DNA from: Amycolatopsis sp. QT-25
GTDB taxonomy: Bacteria; Actinomycetota; Actinomycetes; Mycobacteriales; Pseudonocardiaceae
DNA length: 64,000 nucleotides
Reading direction: 5' to 3'
Assembly: GCF_029369745.1 (NCBI RefSeq)
Contig: NZ_CP120210.1
Span: 4,278,001 to 4,342,000 of the forward strand
The stretch's first letter is position 1, and every line of letters starts with the position of its first letter. Shown in pieces: positions 1 to 8,262 of the stretch. Under the pieces are notes generated by a model that was not told where the DNA came from, did not search any database, and was given only the letters and a program-made list of their open reading frames with translations. The position numbers were made by a program, and so were the translations under genes.

Positions 1-331
1 CGGCCGCCCAACCGTCGATCTTCACCGCCAGATCCGCGGTGAGCACGTCCCCGTCGCGCAGCGTGTAGTCGTGGGGCAGGCCGTGCAGGACGGCGTCGTT
101 GACCGCCAGGCAGACGACGTTGCGGAACGGCCCCTTGCCGAAGGACGGCGCGTAGTCCCAGTAGCACGACTCCGCCCCGCGTCGCCGGATCATGCCGCGT
201 ACGTGGTGTTCCAGGTCCATCAGGTTGACGCCGACGTCGGCGAGCCTGCCGACCTCGGTGAGCACCTCGGCGACGAAACGCCCGGTCACGTGCATGCGGT
301 CGATCTCGGCGGGCGTCTTCAGTTCGATCAT
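1..331 (-). CDS. map: Methionine aminopeptidase, type I (3' end cut by window edge)
   Basis: Cytoplasmic metalloenzyme that removes the initiator methionine from nascent proteins. The visible part is the first 110 residues, beginning MIELKTPAEIDRM, the usual opening of bacterial type I MetAP. It continues with WDYAPSFGKGPFRN, VCLAVNDAVLHGLP (the His of the HGLP segment is a family active-site residue) and the LTADLAVKIDGW strand that carries the first metal-ligand Asp. The rest of the catalytic domain lies outside the window. The ATG follows a modest GAGG ribosome site. A double palindromic operator lies only about 20 bp upstream, so this copy appears to be specifically regulated. High-GC actinomycetes usually have several map paralogues; I infer this is an accessory copy, not the secY-linked one. 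Confidence 0.9.
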   Translation of the reverse strand, partial: MIELKTPAEIDRMHVTGRFVAEVLTEVGRLADVGVNLMDLEHHVRGMIRRRGAESCYWDYAPSFGKGPFRNVVCLAVNDAVLHGLPHDYTLRDGDVLTADLAVKIDGWAA

Positions 332-350
332 GGGGTCCTCGCGTGGCCGG

Positions 351-397
351 TGGTATTATTATACCGGCACCCTAACACCGCCGGTATGATAATACCA
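351..397. promoter_or_regulatory. Paired palindromic operators upstream of map
   Basis: Two copies of GGTAT-N4-ATACC (352-365 and 383-396) have centres 31 bp apart, three helical turns. They are embedded in a larger inverted repeat with 18-bp arms (351-368 and 380-397, one mismatch). The AT-rich cores contrast with the surroundings and begin 20 bp before the map start codon. This is what a cooperatively binding dimeric repressor would need. The regulator is not visible and may lie left of the window. Confidence 0.65.
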
Positions 398-419
398 AGC
401 AGGCCGGATCCTGCCCCCG

Positions 420-481
420 TGTCGTCCACCCGATCACGCGTGTCGTCCATCTGGACACGCCTGTCGTCTGCCCGCGGGCAG
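420..481. repeat. Three imperfect 20-21 bp tandem repeats
   Basis: Three consecutive units begin TGTCGTC(C/T): 420-440, 441-461 and 462-481. The first two share TGTCGTCCA and end in CACGC-type sequence; the third diverges. No gene covers them. They lie between the map operator and the hairpin at 571-624. Function unknown. Apart from these elements, the 332-666 gap holds nothing I can recognise. Confidence 0.5.
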
Positions 482-570
482 TGAGGGATAGGGCAAACGT
501 GTCTTGTGCGAACCCTGCCGCACCGATTGTCTCGTCGACTCCAGTGCCCGCTATGCCGCCGCCGTAGTTG

Positions 571-624
571 GTACATGAAGGCCCCTTCCTTGCGCCTAGC
601 GCAAGGAAGGGGGCCTTCATGTAC
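571..624. terminator. Family A long palindrome (copy 1), probable terminator
   Basis: Near-perfect inverted repeat opening GTACATGAAGGCCCC and closing with its complement; about 25-bp arms around a 3-nt centre. It lies 43 bp past the stop codon of the diaminobutyrate aminotransferase gene (minus strand), so it probably ends the polymer operon. Related copies occur at 7993-8047, 17670-17724 and 52291-52345. Confidence 0.7.
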
Positions 625-666
625 CTCAGGCGTATAAGTATCCAAGGCCCTCTTGGCCCTTGCCTC

Positions 667-2055
667 TCAATAGGGTCCCTGAGGTGACACCGGGGACACC
701 GGACCGCAGCGCTCGATCGCCTCGATGAGGATGTCGCAGGCGAGGTCGATCTCCTCGGCGGTCACGGTGAGCGGGGGCATCAGCCGGATCACGCCGTCTT
801 CGCGGCCGCCGAGTTCGACGATCAGTCCTTGCCGCAGCGCGTACGCCTGCACGGCGCGCGCGTAGCCGCCTGCCGGGCGGCCGTCGCGCGGATCGGCGAG
901 TTCGATCCCCTGCATCAGGCCAAGGCCTCGAACCTCACAGACCCACGGGTGACCGCACAGGGCGCTGAGACGTAGTTCGAGCTGCCGCCCTCGGCTCCGG
1001 ACATTGCCCAGCACGTCGTCCCGCCGGACGATCCGGACGGCCGCGGTCCCGGCGGCGAACGCGGCCTGGTTCCCCCGGAAGGTGCCCGTATGCGCGCCCG
1101 GTGCCCAGCCGTCGAGCCGCTGGTCGTAGAAGATCACCGCCACCGGCAGTCCCATTCCGCTCAGAGCCTTCGAGGCGATGATCACGTCGGGTTCGATGTC
1201 GTAGTGCTCGAACGCGAACCACGTTCCGGTGCGGCCGCAGCCGGTCTGCACCTCGTCGACGACGAGCGGGATGTCCAGCTCCGTGGTCAGCGCGCGGATA
1301 CGCCGCACGAAGTCGCGGTCCGCCGGGATGATCCCGCCTTCGCCCTGCACCATTTCGAGGATCACCGCGGCGGGAAGGGGAATCCCGCCGTTGGGATCGC
1401 GCAGGGACCGCTCCAGCAAGCCCACGCAGTTGGTTTCGCAGGTGTCCGGCGAAAGGCCCACCGGGCACCGGGCGCAATAGGAGTACGGGAAGAAGTGCAC
1501 ACCGGGAACGCCGTTGGCGATCGGCCGTTTCTGGGCGACGAGGCCGGTCAACGCCATCGCCGCGTGACTCGAGCCGTGGAAACCGCCCTGGAACGAGACC
1601 AGGTCGCCTCGTCCGGTCGCGGTCTTGCAGAGCTTGATCGCGGCGTCCACGGCATTGGCCCCACCGGGACCGCAGAAGTGCATCCGCATCCGCGAACGCA
1701 GTTCGGCGGGCAGCATGGACAGCTGGGCGTCGACGAAGTCCCGTTTGGCCGGCGTCGGGAAGTCCAGGCCGTGGGTGAGCACGTGCAGTTGTTCGGTGGC
1801 CGCGTGCACCAGTTCGGGATGGTTGTGGCCGAGAGACAGCACACCCGCGCCCGCCAGGAAGTCGAGGAAGACGTTCCCGTCCATGTCCCGCAGATAGCTG
1901 CCCTGTCCGCCCGCGATCGCGATCGGCAGGTGGCGCGGGTACGCCCGCGCGCTGGATTCCCACTGTCGCTGGTGTTCGAGGAACTCGGCCGAGCGCGGAC
2001 CGGGCAAGGTGCCCTCGACGTGAGGCGTCTGCCTCGCCGTGGGGGTGTGCGTCAT
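667..2055 (-). CDS. Diaminobutyrate--2-oxoglutarate aminotransferase (EctB-like, class III PLP)
   Basis: Predicted to aminate L-aspartate-4-semialdehyde with glutamate, giving L-2,4-diaminobutyrate. It has 462 residues, normal for class III aminotransferases. Visible hallmarks are the phosphate-binding CGPGGANAVDAAIK segment (about 128-141), VVDEVQTGCGRTG with the pyridine-nitrogen Asp267, Schiff-base Lys296 in IIASKALSGMGLPVAV, and GTFRGNQAA near 324, all close to EctB/Dat enzymes. A cysteine cluster (residues 194, 197, 206, 210) is a further recognisable feature. The ATG overlaps the TGA of the upstream polymerase gene (ATGA), so translation is coupled. With an aspartokinase and a polylysine-synthetase-like enzyme in the same operon, its product is most likely the monomer for a polymer. 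Ectoine synthesis is unlikely because no ectA or ectC is adjacent. Confidence 0.88.
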   Translation of the reverse strand: MTHTPTARQTPHVEGTLPGPRSAEFLEHQRQWESSARAYPRHLPIAIAGGQGSYLRDMDGNVFLDFLAGAGVLSLGHNHPELVHAATEQLHVLTHGLDFPTPAKRDFVDAQLSMLPAELRSRMRMHFCGPGGANAVDAAIKLCKTATGRGDLVSFQGGFHGSSHAAMALTGLVAQKRPIANGVPGVHFFPYSYCARCPVGLSPDTCETNCVGLLERSLRDPNGGIPLPAAVILEMVQGEGGIIPADRDFVRRIRALTTELDIPLVVDEVQTGCGRTGTWFAFEHYDIEPDVIIASKALSGMGLPVAVIFYDQRLDGWAPGAHTGTFRGNQAAFAAGTAAVRIVRRDDVLGNVRSRGRQLELRLSALCGHPWVCEVRGLGLMQGIELADPRDGRPAGGYARAVQAYALRQGLIVELGGREDGVIRLMPPLTVTAEEIDLACDILIEAIERCGPVSPVSPQGPY

Positions 2056-5000
2056 GGCAGTCTCCTTACCGCGGTGATCTCTTCCGCCGGGTCGAGTTCG
2101 ACCGCCGGATTGGCGTGCCAGCGGGTTCGTGCCGGGGCCGCCGTGCCCTTCATCAAGAACGCGTCGGCCTCGGCGATCACCCCCTCCGCCATCGTCACTC
2201 CATAGTGGACGAACGCACCGGTGCTGATCGTGCACCCCGCGCCGATGGTGATGTAGTCGGACTTGAACAAGCCGTCTTCGAGCGAATGTCCTTGGACGAC
2301 GGTGTGCAGGTTGAGCACGCAGTCGTCGCCGATGCTCACCAACGACCGCTCCGGGATCGCGCATCCGTCGTCGAAGACACGGTGTCCGATCCGGACGCCG
2401 AGGCAGCGCAGCAGAAAGGGTCTGACCGGTGTCCCGTCGAACAACGCGAGGTAGCGGGCGGGGCTGAGCTTCCAGAACCGTTCGTGCCGCCAGAAGGCCG
2501 GATCGTAGATCGAGCAGAATCGCGGCCGCATCTTCCGGAAGCCCTGCACACCGAGTTCCGCGAGCATGAGGAACGAGACCGAGAACATCAGCGTCGCCAC
2601 GATTCCGGCACCGATGGCGAGTGGACCGAACCGCTCGTGCAGGACCCCGGCCGCCGCGCCGATCAGCAGGACTCCGAGTAGGTGGAGCCAATGCACCAGT
2701 AGATACACGAAAAGCGTGACGGTGTTGTGCCGGTTCTTCGCTCGCAGACCCCGGCGCAGGGCGTCCCCGGTGCCGAGATGGTCGAACGCGGTGTCACGGC
2801 GGACGGTCCGGGGGATCTCGAACGCGGGTGACCCGAGCAGACCGACGTTCTCCCTGATCGGCCCGTCCAATGGGACGAGAACTTTGGTGGCCAGCAGACA
2901 GTTCCGGCCGATCCGCGCGTCCGGGGGGTAGGCGATCTCGTTGCCCAGGAAAGCCTGAGGTGCGACGGCGGTCCTCCGCAGCCGGAACGACGAGGCGGAG
3001 AAGTCCGCGTTGAGCAGCGAAAGGCCGTCCGAGACCATCGTCCCGGTGCCGACCGTGCTGAGGAACGGCGTCTCGTGCTTGACCTCGACCCCGAAGTTGG
3101 ATCCGGTCTGCTGGACCTTCGACAGGTCGTACCCCAGCGCGCGCAGGTAGTGCACGATGTAGCTGCTGTCGCCGAACAGGTAGGTGAACGCACGCAGGTT
3201 GGTCAGCCGCGCGATCATCCGCTGGATCGCGAAATGCCTCCCGTAGAGCGGGTAGACCCGGTCCGGCCGGAGGAACAGGCCGAGCAGACGCGGAATCGTG
3301 AGGACGACGGCCAGCCCGGCGAACAGTGCCCCGAAATACACCAGCGCCGAGTAGGCGATCTGGCCGCGATAGAAGGTCCAGCTCGTGAAGTCCACCGTCT
3401 TCGTGAACAGTCGCTCGGTGAGCACGTCCGCGCCGCCCAGCGTCACGGGAAGCGTCACCAGCAAGAGGAGCAGCAGACTGAAGGCGCTGAAGACGAAAGG
3501 TCTGAACCTGCCGGGTGGGCCGGTCGGCAGTGCACGGTAGTCCACGGTGGACGGACGGGCCGGCGACCCGTGCCAGCTCTCACCCTCGGGGACGGACTGT
3601 CCGGCGGTCAAGGACGACGAGTGACCCAGTTGTGCGTTGTCGCCCAGTGTCGTGGCGATGTCGAGCACGGTCATCTCACCGACGAAGGCGTGATCGCCCA
3701 GGGTGACCCGGCCGGTCTGGATCCTGCCCGTTCTCGCGCGATAGCACGAGAAGTAGGCGTCCTTCCGGATGACCGCCCCGTCGCCGACGCTGAGCAGATC
3801 GGTGCAGATCGGCGGATTCCGGGAAAGGATCACGGCACCCTTGCCGATGTCCGCACCGAGTGCCCGCAGGTACCAGGAGTACAACGGCGTGCCGGTGAAC
3901 AACATCAGCGGACTGAACCTGATGAGCGTCTTGACCGTCCAGAAGCGCAGATACCCGGGCCCCCACAGCGGGAACTCTCCCGGCTTCCACCGTCCGACGA
4001 GCGCCCACTTCGCCAGGACCGGCACCACGGAGAGAACAACGAACACGGCGAGCCCAAGACCGACAGCCCGCGCGTAACCGACGACGAGTCCGGTCGCGGC
4101 GGCGAGCCAGGTGAATCCCGTGTCCAGGAGCCAGCCGGAGCCGGCGGCGTAGGCGAGGAAGGCCAGGAGCTGAAACACTCCACAGAGGACATATGACGCC
4201 GTGGACGCCCGGCGCGGCTCTTCGGCGCGGGCGACCGTGCCCTGGGCCGAGGTGGGAACCGATTCCGCGAGATCGCGAACGGTGGGATTGAGGTACACGT
4301 CCTTCGCCGACAACGGCGCGACGTCGCCGCGTTCCCGCACCAGCGCGCAGAACTTCGCCAGCAGCAGGGAGTCGGCGCCGTAATCGTCGAAGAAATGTCC
4401 CGTCGCCGAGATGCGCTCGATCCCGAGGACCCGTTCCCACGCCTCCGCCAGATGGAGTTCCGTCTCGGTGGCCGGTGCCACGTAGCCGACATCGCTCGCG
4501 GATCTTCGCGGGCTGCTGGGCGCCGGAAGGTTCTTGCGGTCGGCTTTGCCCGCCGGTGTCAGCGGGATGTGGTCTAGTCGTTCCAGATAGGCGGGCACCA
4601 TGTAGCCCGGCAGCAGTTCCGCCAGGCGACGGCGAAGTTCTGCGGGATCGATGTCCGACCCGTCGTGCCGCAGGCTGTAGTAGGCGACCAGTTCGGTCGT
4701 TCCGATGTCCGGATGGTGGGTTTCGACCACCGCCTGGGCGATCCCGGGAATCCGGAGCAGGACCGATTCGATCTCGGTGAGCTCGACGCGGTAACCGCGG
4801 ATCTTCACTTGGGTATCGGCCCGCCCGTGGTACTCGATCTCCCCGTCCGGGGTGATCCGGCCGAGGTCGCCGGTGCGGTAGATGCGGTGGGAGGGGTTGG
4901 ATCCGATGCCGAGGAAGTCCGGGATGAACGCCCGCTCGGTGAGGTCGGGACGGTTCAGGTATCCCCCGGCGAGACCGATCCCGGCGATGCCGATCTCCCC

Positions 5001-6116
5001 CAGCTCACCCGCGGCCAGCGCCCTCGGCTCGGCCGGATCGAGGATGACGACCGAATAGGTGGGCAGGGGCACCCCGATGGTCACCGGCCGGTCCGGGCGC
5101 AGTACCGACCACGTCGCGGTGACCGTGGCCTCGGTCGGGCCGTAGACGTTGAGGAACCGTCTGTCCGCTCGGTACCAGCGGCGCACGAGGTCTTCGGGGC
5201 AGGCTTCTCCGGACACCAGGAGGAAACGGAGCCGTGGCAGATCTTCGTCGAGGCTGGCCAGCAGGGTCGGAACGCAGGCCAGCGCGGTGATCCGGTGCTC
5301 CCGCAGGAATTCGAGGAGATCGTGGCCGACGAGCGCCGCACCGCCGGGCTTGGGCACGAGCGTCGCGCCGCACAGCAACGGCACCCAGATCTCCTCGACC
5401 GAGAAGTCGAACGCGATCGTCATGCCCTGGTACATCCGGTCGGTGCCCCGGATGCCGTACACGTCGGCGGCGACGCTGACGAAATTGCAGATCGAGGCGT
5501 GGTCGATCGTCACACCCTTCGGCCGCCCGGTCGAGCCGGACGTGTAGACGACGTAACAGAGTTCGTCCGCCGGAGTGCCCTTCTCGGCCGCGCTGAGTCG
5601 TTCACCCGGGAGGGTGGCGATCCGGTCCGCGTCCTCGTCGAGGCAGACCAGCTCGACGCTGCCGGGTTCGAACCGGTCGCGCAGACCGGAGAGCGACACC
5701 ACCAGCCGGACACCGGCGTCGCGGACGATGTACGCCAGGCGGTCGTCCGGGAAACCCGCGTCCAACGGCACATACGCCGCGTTGACCTTGAGCACGGCCA
5801 GCATCGCCACGTAGGGATGAACCGGTTCGTCGAACAGCAACCCGATCCGGTCGCCGGGCCGCACCCCACGCGCCCGCAAGTGGCGAGCGAGTCGATTGGC
5901 CCGCTCGTCCAGTCCGGTGAAGGTGAGCTTCGTGTCCCCTGCGTCCACCGCGAGGCGATCTCCGAGATCCTCGGCGCGCAGCCGGTCGCAGAGCCGCTCG
6001 TACAACTGCTCGAGCCGGTCGCCGACCCGCCATCGAATCCGCTGTTCGTGGCCGTCGCAGGTCAGGACCAGGCCATCGGTGGTGAACAAACCCGACGGTT
6101 GTCCGTACGGGCTCAT
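2052..6116 (-). CDS. Pls-like NRPS: A-T-membrane homopolymer synthetase (predicted poly-diaminobutyrate)
   Basis: A 1,354-residue single-module enzyme resembling epsilon-poly-L-lysine synthetase (Pls, about 1,320 residues). Order: adenylation domain (about 30-530; A3 core YTSGSTGRPKG at 191-201, A5 NVYGPTE, A7 YRTGD, A10 PAGKADRK), then a carrier domain (about 547-620; GADSL, phosphopantetheine Ser583). A long C-terminal half follows in which membrane helices (clusters near 640-705, 875-945, 1130-1190) alternate with three hexapeptide/left-handed-beta-helix acyltransferase-like segments, as in the NRPS terminal domain family of Pls. There is no condensation or thioesterase domain. The A-domain pocket, by alignment to GrsA from memory, reads D237, F238, E241, A280, L300, S302, V324, V332, T333, K524; Glu241 could face a side-chain amine. 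Start and stop both form ATGA overlaps with neighbours. The monomer is inferred from the adjacent aminotransferase. Confidence 0.88.
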   Translation of the reverse strand: MSPYGQPSGLFTTDGLVLTCDGHEQRIRWRVGDRLEQLYERLCDRLRAEDLGDRLAVDAGDTKLTFTGLDERANRLARHLRARGVRPGDRIGLLFDEPVHPYVAMLAVLKVNAAYVPLDAGFPDDRLAYIVRDAGVRLVVSLSGLRDRFEPGSVELVCLDEDADRIATLPGERLSAAEKGTPADELCYVVYTSGSTGRPKGVTIDHASICNFVSVAADVYGIRGTDRMYQGMTIAFDFSVEEIWVPLLCGATLVPKPGGAALVGHDLLEFLREHRITALACVPTLLASLDEDLPRLRFLLVSGEACPEDLVRRWYRADRRFLNVYGPTEATVTATWSVLRPDRPVTIGVPLPTYSVVILDPAEPRALAAGELGEIGIAGIGLAGGYLNRPDLTERAFIPDFLGIGSNPSHRIYRTGDLGRITPDGEIEYHGRADTQVKIRGYRVELTEIESVLLRIPGIAQAVVETHHPDIGTTELVAYYSLRHDGSDIDPAELRRRLAELLPGYMVPAYLERLDHIPLTPAGKADRKNLPAPSSPRRSASDVGYVAPATETELHLAEAWERVLGIERISATGHFFDDYGADSLLLAKFCALVRERGDVAPLSAKDVYLNPTVRDLAESVPTSAQGTVARAEEPRRASTASYVLCGVFQLLAFLAYAAGSGWLLDTGFTWLAAATGLVVGYARAVGLGLAVFVVLSVVPVLAKWALVGRWKPGEFPLWGPGYLRFWTVKTLIRFSPLMLFTGTPLYSWYLRALGADIGKGAVILSRNPPICTDLLSVGDGAVIRKDAYFSCYRARTGRIQTGRVTLGDHAFVGEMTVLDIATTLGDNAQLGHSSSLTAGQSVPEGESWHGSPARPSTVDYRALPTGPPGRFRPFVFSAFSLLLLLLVTLPVTLGGADVLTERLFTKTVDFTSWTFYRGQIAYSALVYFGALFAGLAVVLTIPRLLGLFLRPDRVYPLYGRHFAIQRMIARLTNLRAFTYLFGDSSYIVHYLRALGYDLSKVQQTGSNFGVEVKHETPFLSTVGTGTMVSDGLSLLNADFSASSFRLRRTAVAPQAFLGNEIAYPPDARIGRNCLLATKVLVPLDGPIRENVGLLGSPAFEIPRTVRRDTAFDHLGTGDALRRGLRAKNRHNTVTLFVYLLVHWLHLLGVLLIGAAAGVLHERFGPLAIGAGIVATLMFSVSFLMLAELGVQGFRKMRPRFCSIYDPAFWRHERFWKLSPARYLALFDGTPVRPFLLRCLGVRIGHRVFDDGCAIPERSLVSIGDDCVLNLHTVVQGHSLEDGLFKSDYITIGAGCTISTGAFVHYGVTMAEGVIAEADAFLMKGTAAPARTRWHANPAVELDPAEEITAVRRLP

Positions 6117-7378
6117 GTCCCGTCCTCGGCCAAGCCGAACGAGTCGTGCAGGGCGCGGACCGTGGTGTCGACGGCTTCGGCGGGGATCACCGCGGTGAGA
6201 CGCGACTGCGACGTCGTCAGCGCCGGCACCGTGACCCGGTGGTCGGCGAGGACCCGCAGCAACCGGGGCAGGAACCCGGGTGGGTCGAGCAGCGCGGTGC
6301 CGACCACGGAGACCGAGCCGAGCTCGTCCCGAACCGAGGAGCGGGCGTCCAGCTCCGTCGCGAGTTCGGCGATCGGCAGGCGGGGTGGCTCGGAACCCCG
6401 GACGATGAAGCGGAGTTCGCCGGGATCGGGCCAGCTCAGGTTGTCCGGTCTCACCCCGCATCTCGCGAGCAGGGTGAGCACGCGGGCGTAGTGATCCGGA
6501 CCGTCGGCGGAGACCTCGACCCTGACCAACCGCACATCGCGTTCGTGTGCGATGCCGATGACCCGCGGAGTGCCTTCCAGCGACGATTCCCCCGCCGTGA
6601 CGACGGTGGAGGGACCGGTCTCCGAGGAATGCGTCACCCGCACCGCCACCCCATGTCGCCGCGCGAGCTCCACGGATCTGGGATGCAGCACGCGGGCCCC
6701 GAGTTCGGCGAGTTCCACCATGGCGTCGTAGGAGATCGTCCGGACGGGACGCGTGTCCGGGACGATCCGGGGGTCGGCCGTGCGAACGCCGTGGACGTCG
6801 GTGCGGATCTCGCATTCGGCACCGCCGAGCGCGGCCGCGAGCGCCACCGCGGTGGTGTCGGAACCACCTCTGCCCATGGTCAGCAGTTCGCCGTCGGCGT
6901 TCCGCCCCTGGAAACCGGCGACCACGACGACCTGCGAGTCACGCAGCCGCGTGAGGATCTTGCCGGTGTCGACCCGCGCGATGGTCCCGGCCCCGGGTTC
7001 GCCGGCCACCTCGATCCCCGCTTGGTCACCGGACAACGACACGGCCCGGACCCCGCGCTCGGCCAGCGCCATGGCGAGCACCGACGCGGAGACCTGTTCG
7101 CCGGTCGCCATCAACTGGTCGAGCTCCCGTGGATCCGGGGACTCGGCGAACTCCCCCGCCAAGGCGATCAGCCTGTCGGTGCTGTCCCCCATGGCCGACA
7201 CGACCAGGACCACCTGGTTCCCCGCTTCGGCGATCGCGGCCACTTCGGCGGCCACGTCGCTCACCATTCCCGGCGTGGCCAGCGAGGATCCACCGTATTT
7301 TCGTATGACCGGCCCTTCGTTGCGCGTCTTCTGCAAAGGCAGGTTCAAGCTGAGTTCCAGGTCCGGAGAAGAATTCAC
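6113..7378 (-). CDS. Aspartate kinase dedicated to the polymer operon
   Basis: Phosphorylates aspartate, the first step toward aspartate semialdehyde and diaminobutyrate. I chose the GTG at 7378, which has AAGGA upstream and gives 421 residues, the normal LysC length; a longer reading frame back to 7981 has no support. Motifs: KYGGSS (27-32), TGEQVSA (92-98), GFQG (155-158), RGGSDTTAVALAAAL (170-184) and TDVHGVRTADPR (193-204). The C-terminal ACT region (about 270-421) diverges from housekeeping LysC: the usual inhibitor-loop asparagine/isoleucine pattern is replaced by DNLSWPDPGEL (312-322). I infer altered or lost Lys/Thr feedback, suiting a biosynthetic-cluster copy. Aspartate-semialdehyde dehydrogenase is absent and would come from primary metabolism. 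The TGA overlaps the ATG of the polymerase gene. Confidence 0.9.
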   Translation of the reverse strand: MNSSPDLELSLNLPLQKTRNEGPVIRKYGGSSLATPGMVSDVAAEVAAIAEAGNQVVLVVSAMGDSTDRLIALAGEFAESPDPRELDQLMATGEQVSASVLAMALAERGVRAVSLSGDQAGIEVAGEPGAGTIARVDTGKILTRLRDSQVVVVAGFQGRNADGELLTMGRGGSDTTAVALAAALGGAECEIRTDVHGVRTADPRIVPDTRPVRTISYDAMVELAELGARVLHPRSVELARRHGVAVRVTHSSETGPSTVVTAGESSLEGTPRVIGIAHERDVRLVRVEVSADGPDHYARVLTLLARCGVRPDNLSWPDPGELRFIVRGSEPPRLPIAELATELDARSSVRDELGSVSVVGTALLDPPGFLPRLLRVLADHRVTVPALTTSQSRLTAVIPAEAVDTTVRALHDSFGLAEDGT

Positions 7379-7730
7379 CAGTTTCCTTAGTGATCGCCGC
7401 GGCGGCCGGGTTCGAATTCGGACAATCAGCCCACGGCGGTGGCTCAGTCCTGCGCGTTCGGGCCGACAAGAATGGAAAGTAGTGCGAGAAACTTTGAACG
7501 GGTACCTCCGTAAGTACCAAAGACCGGACGACGCCTTTTCGCAGGTCATAACCCGATGACAGCGCGCAACGTTATAGCTGCGAACAGCGGAGTTCGATGG
7601 AATCGAACCGGAAGAACGACGTATTCCGAGCTGCTTCGAAATTCGAAAGAGCGGCCGCGTCGAGGAACGAATTTTCTTGTTCTCCGGAATCCGCGAGATC
7701 CTTTTACGTATGACGCCGGACGCGCCCCCC
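7379..7730 (-). promoter_or_regulatory. Leader/promoter region of the polymer operon
   Basis: About 350 bp with no convincing gene, AT-richer than its neighbours. Read on the minus strand it leads into the aspartokinase RBS. It contains a GGTAC-N8-GTACC inverted repeat (7501-7518). I could not assign -35/-10 elements with confidence. Confidence 0.4.
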
Positions 7731-7984
7731 GATGACCTGACGGCCGCCACGCGCACCGCCGCCGGACGAACCACCCTCGCCTCGCCCACGCCGACCGGCT
7801 GATGAACCGGACGCGGATGCCTCGGCCGCACTGACGCCGCGTGAGACCGAAGTGTCGGCCCTGGTCGCCGACGGCCTGCCAACCAGGCCATCGGCGAGTG
7901 GCTCCACCTGACCGAAAGCGCCGTGAAATCCCACCCGGCCCGCCGCTGGGCCCTTGTGCCCGCCAGGCCGCCGCCGCGCATTCC
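7731..7984 (+). pseudogene. Remnant of a LuxR/NarL-type response regulator
   Basis: Decayed C-terminal part of a two-component response regulator. From about 7732 the translation resembles the linker before the HTH (DLTAATRTAAGRTTLASPT), followed by in-frame stops. At 7832 it reads LTPRETEVSALVADGL, the hallmark start of the LuxR HTH. A one-base shift near 7880 restores NQAIGEWLHLTESAVKSH, the rest of the HTH, and a further shift is needed for the tail (ARQAAAAHSL). No receiver domain remains. It cannot make a functional protein. Confidence 0.7.
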
Positions 7985-7992
7985 CTCCGGGG

Positions 7993-8047
7993 GTACATGA
8001 AGGCCCCCTTCCTTGCGCTAGGCGCAAGGAAGGGGGCCTTCATGTAC
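7993..8047. terminator. Family A long palindrome (copy 2)
   Basis: Near-perfect 55-bp inverted repeat, GTACATGAAGGCCCCC ... GTAC. It lies 215 bp beyond the end of the minus-strand azt operon and right after the LuxR remnant. It is nearly identical to copies 1 and 4. The 8048-8262 segment holds no gene I can support. Confidence 0.65.
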
Positions 8048-8262
8048 CTCACGGTCGTCACGTCCGGCTCAGGCACACCGGCGCAGCCGGCGACACCCGA
8101 CCTCACCCCTGCCGAAGTACGCGAGGCTGCGCGAAGCGCTCAAACCGGGCGCCGAGGCCCGCTCCGAAGTCCCTGTGCGATCAGACCATTCAAGACTTCG
8201 ACCTACGCACACGTTTACCTCAATAGGTCCCTCGAGGAGGCCGTCACGGCACAGGCTCGAGG

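Noticed and set aside
421..481. CRISPR array
   Set aside because: Units are contiguous and imperfect, with no regular spacers and no cas genes.
571..624. Insertion sequence ends or MITEs
   Set aside because: No target-site duplications or transposase; positions at gene ends favour terminators, although a mobile origin of the palindromes is not excluded.
667..2055. Ectoine biosynthesis gene (ectB)
   Set aside because: No ectA or ectC nearby; the coupled aspartokinase and Pls-like polymerase give a better explanation.
2115..2681. Long plus-strand open frames opposite the polymerase and aminotransferase genes (also 1090-2205, 4665-6491)
   Set aside because: They mirror codon structure of the strongly supported minus-strand genes and show no recognisable motifs.
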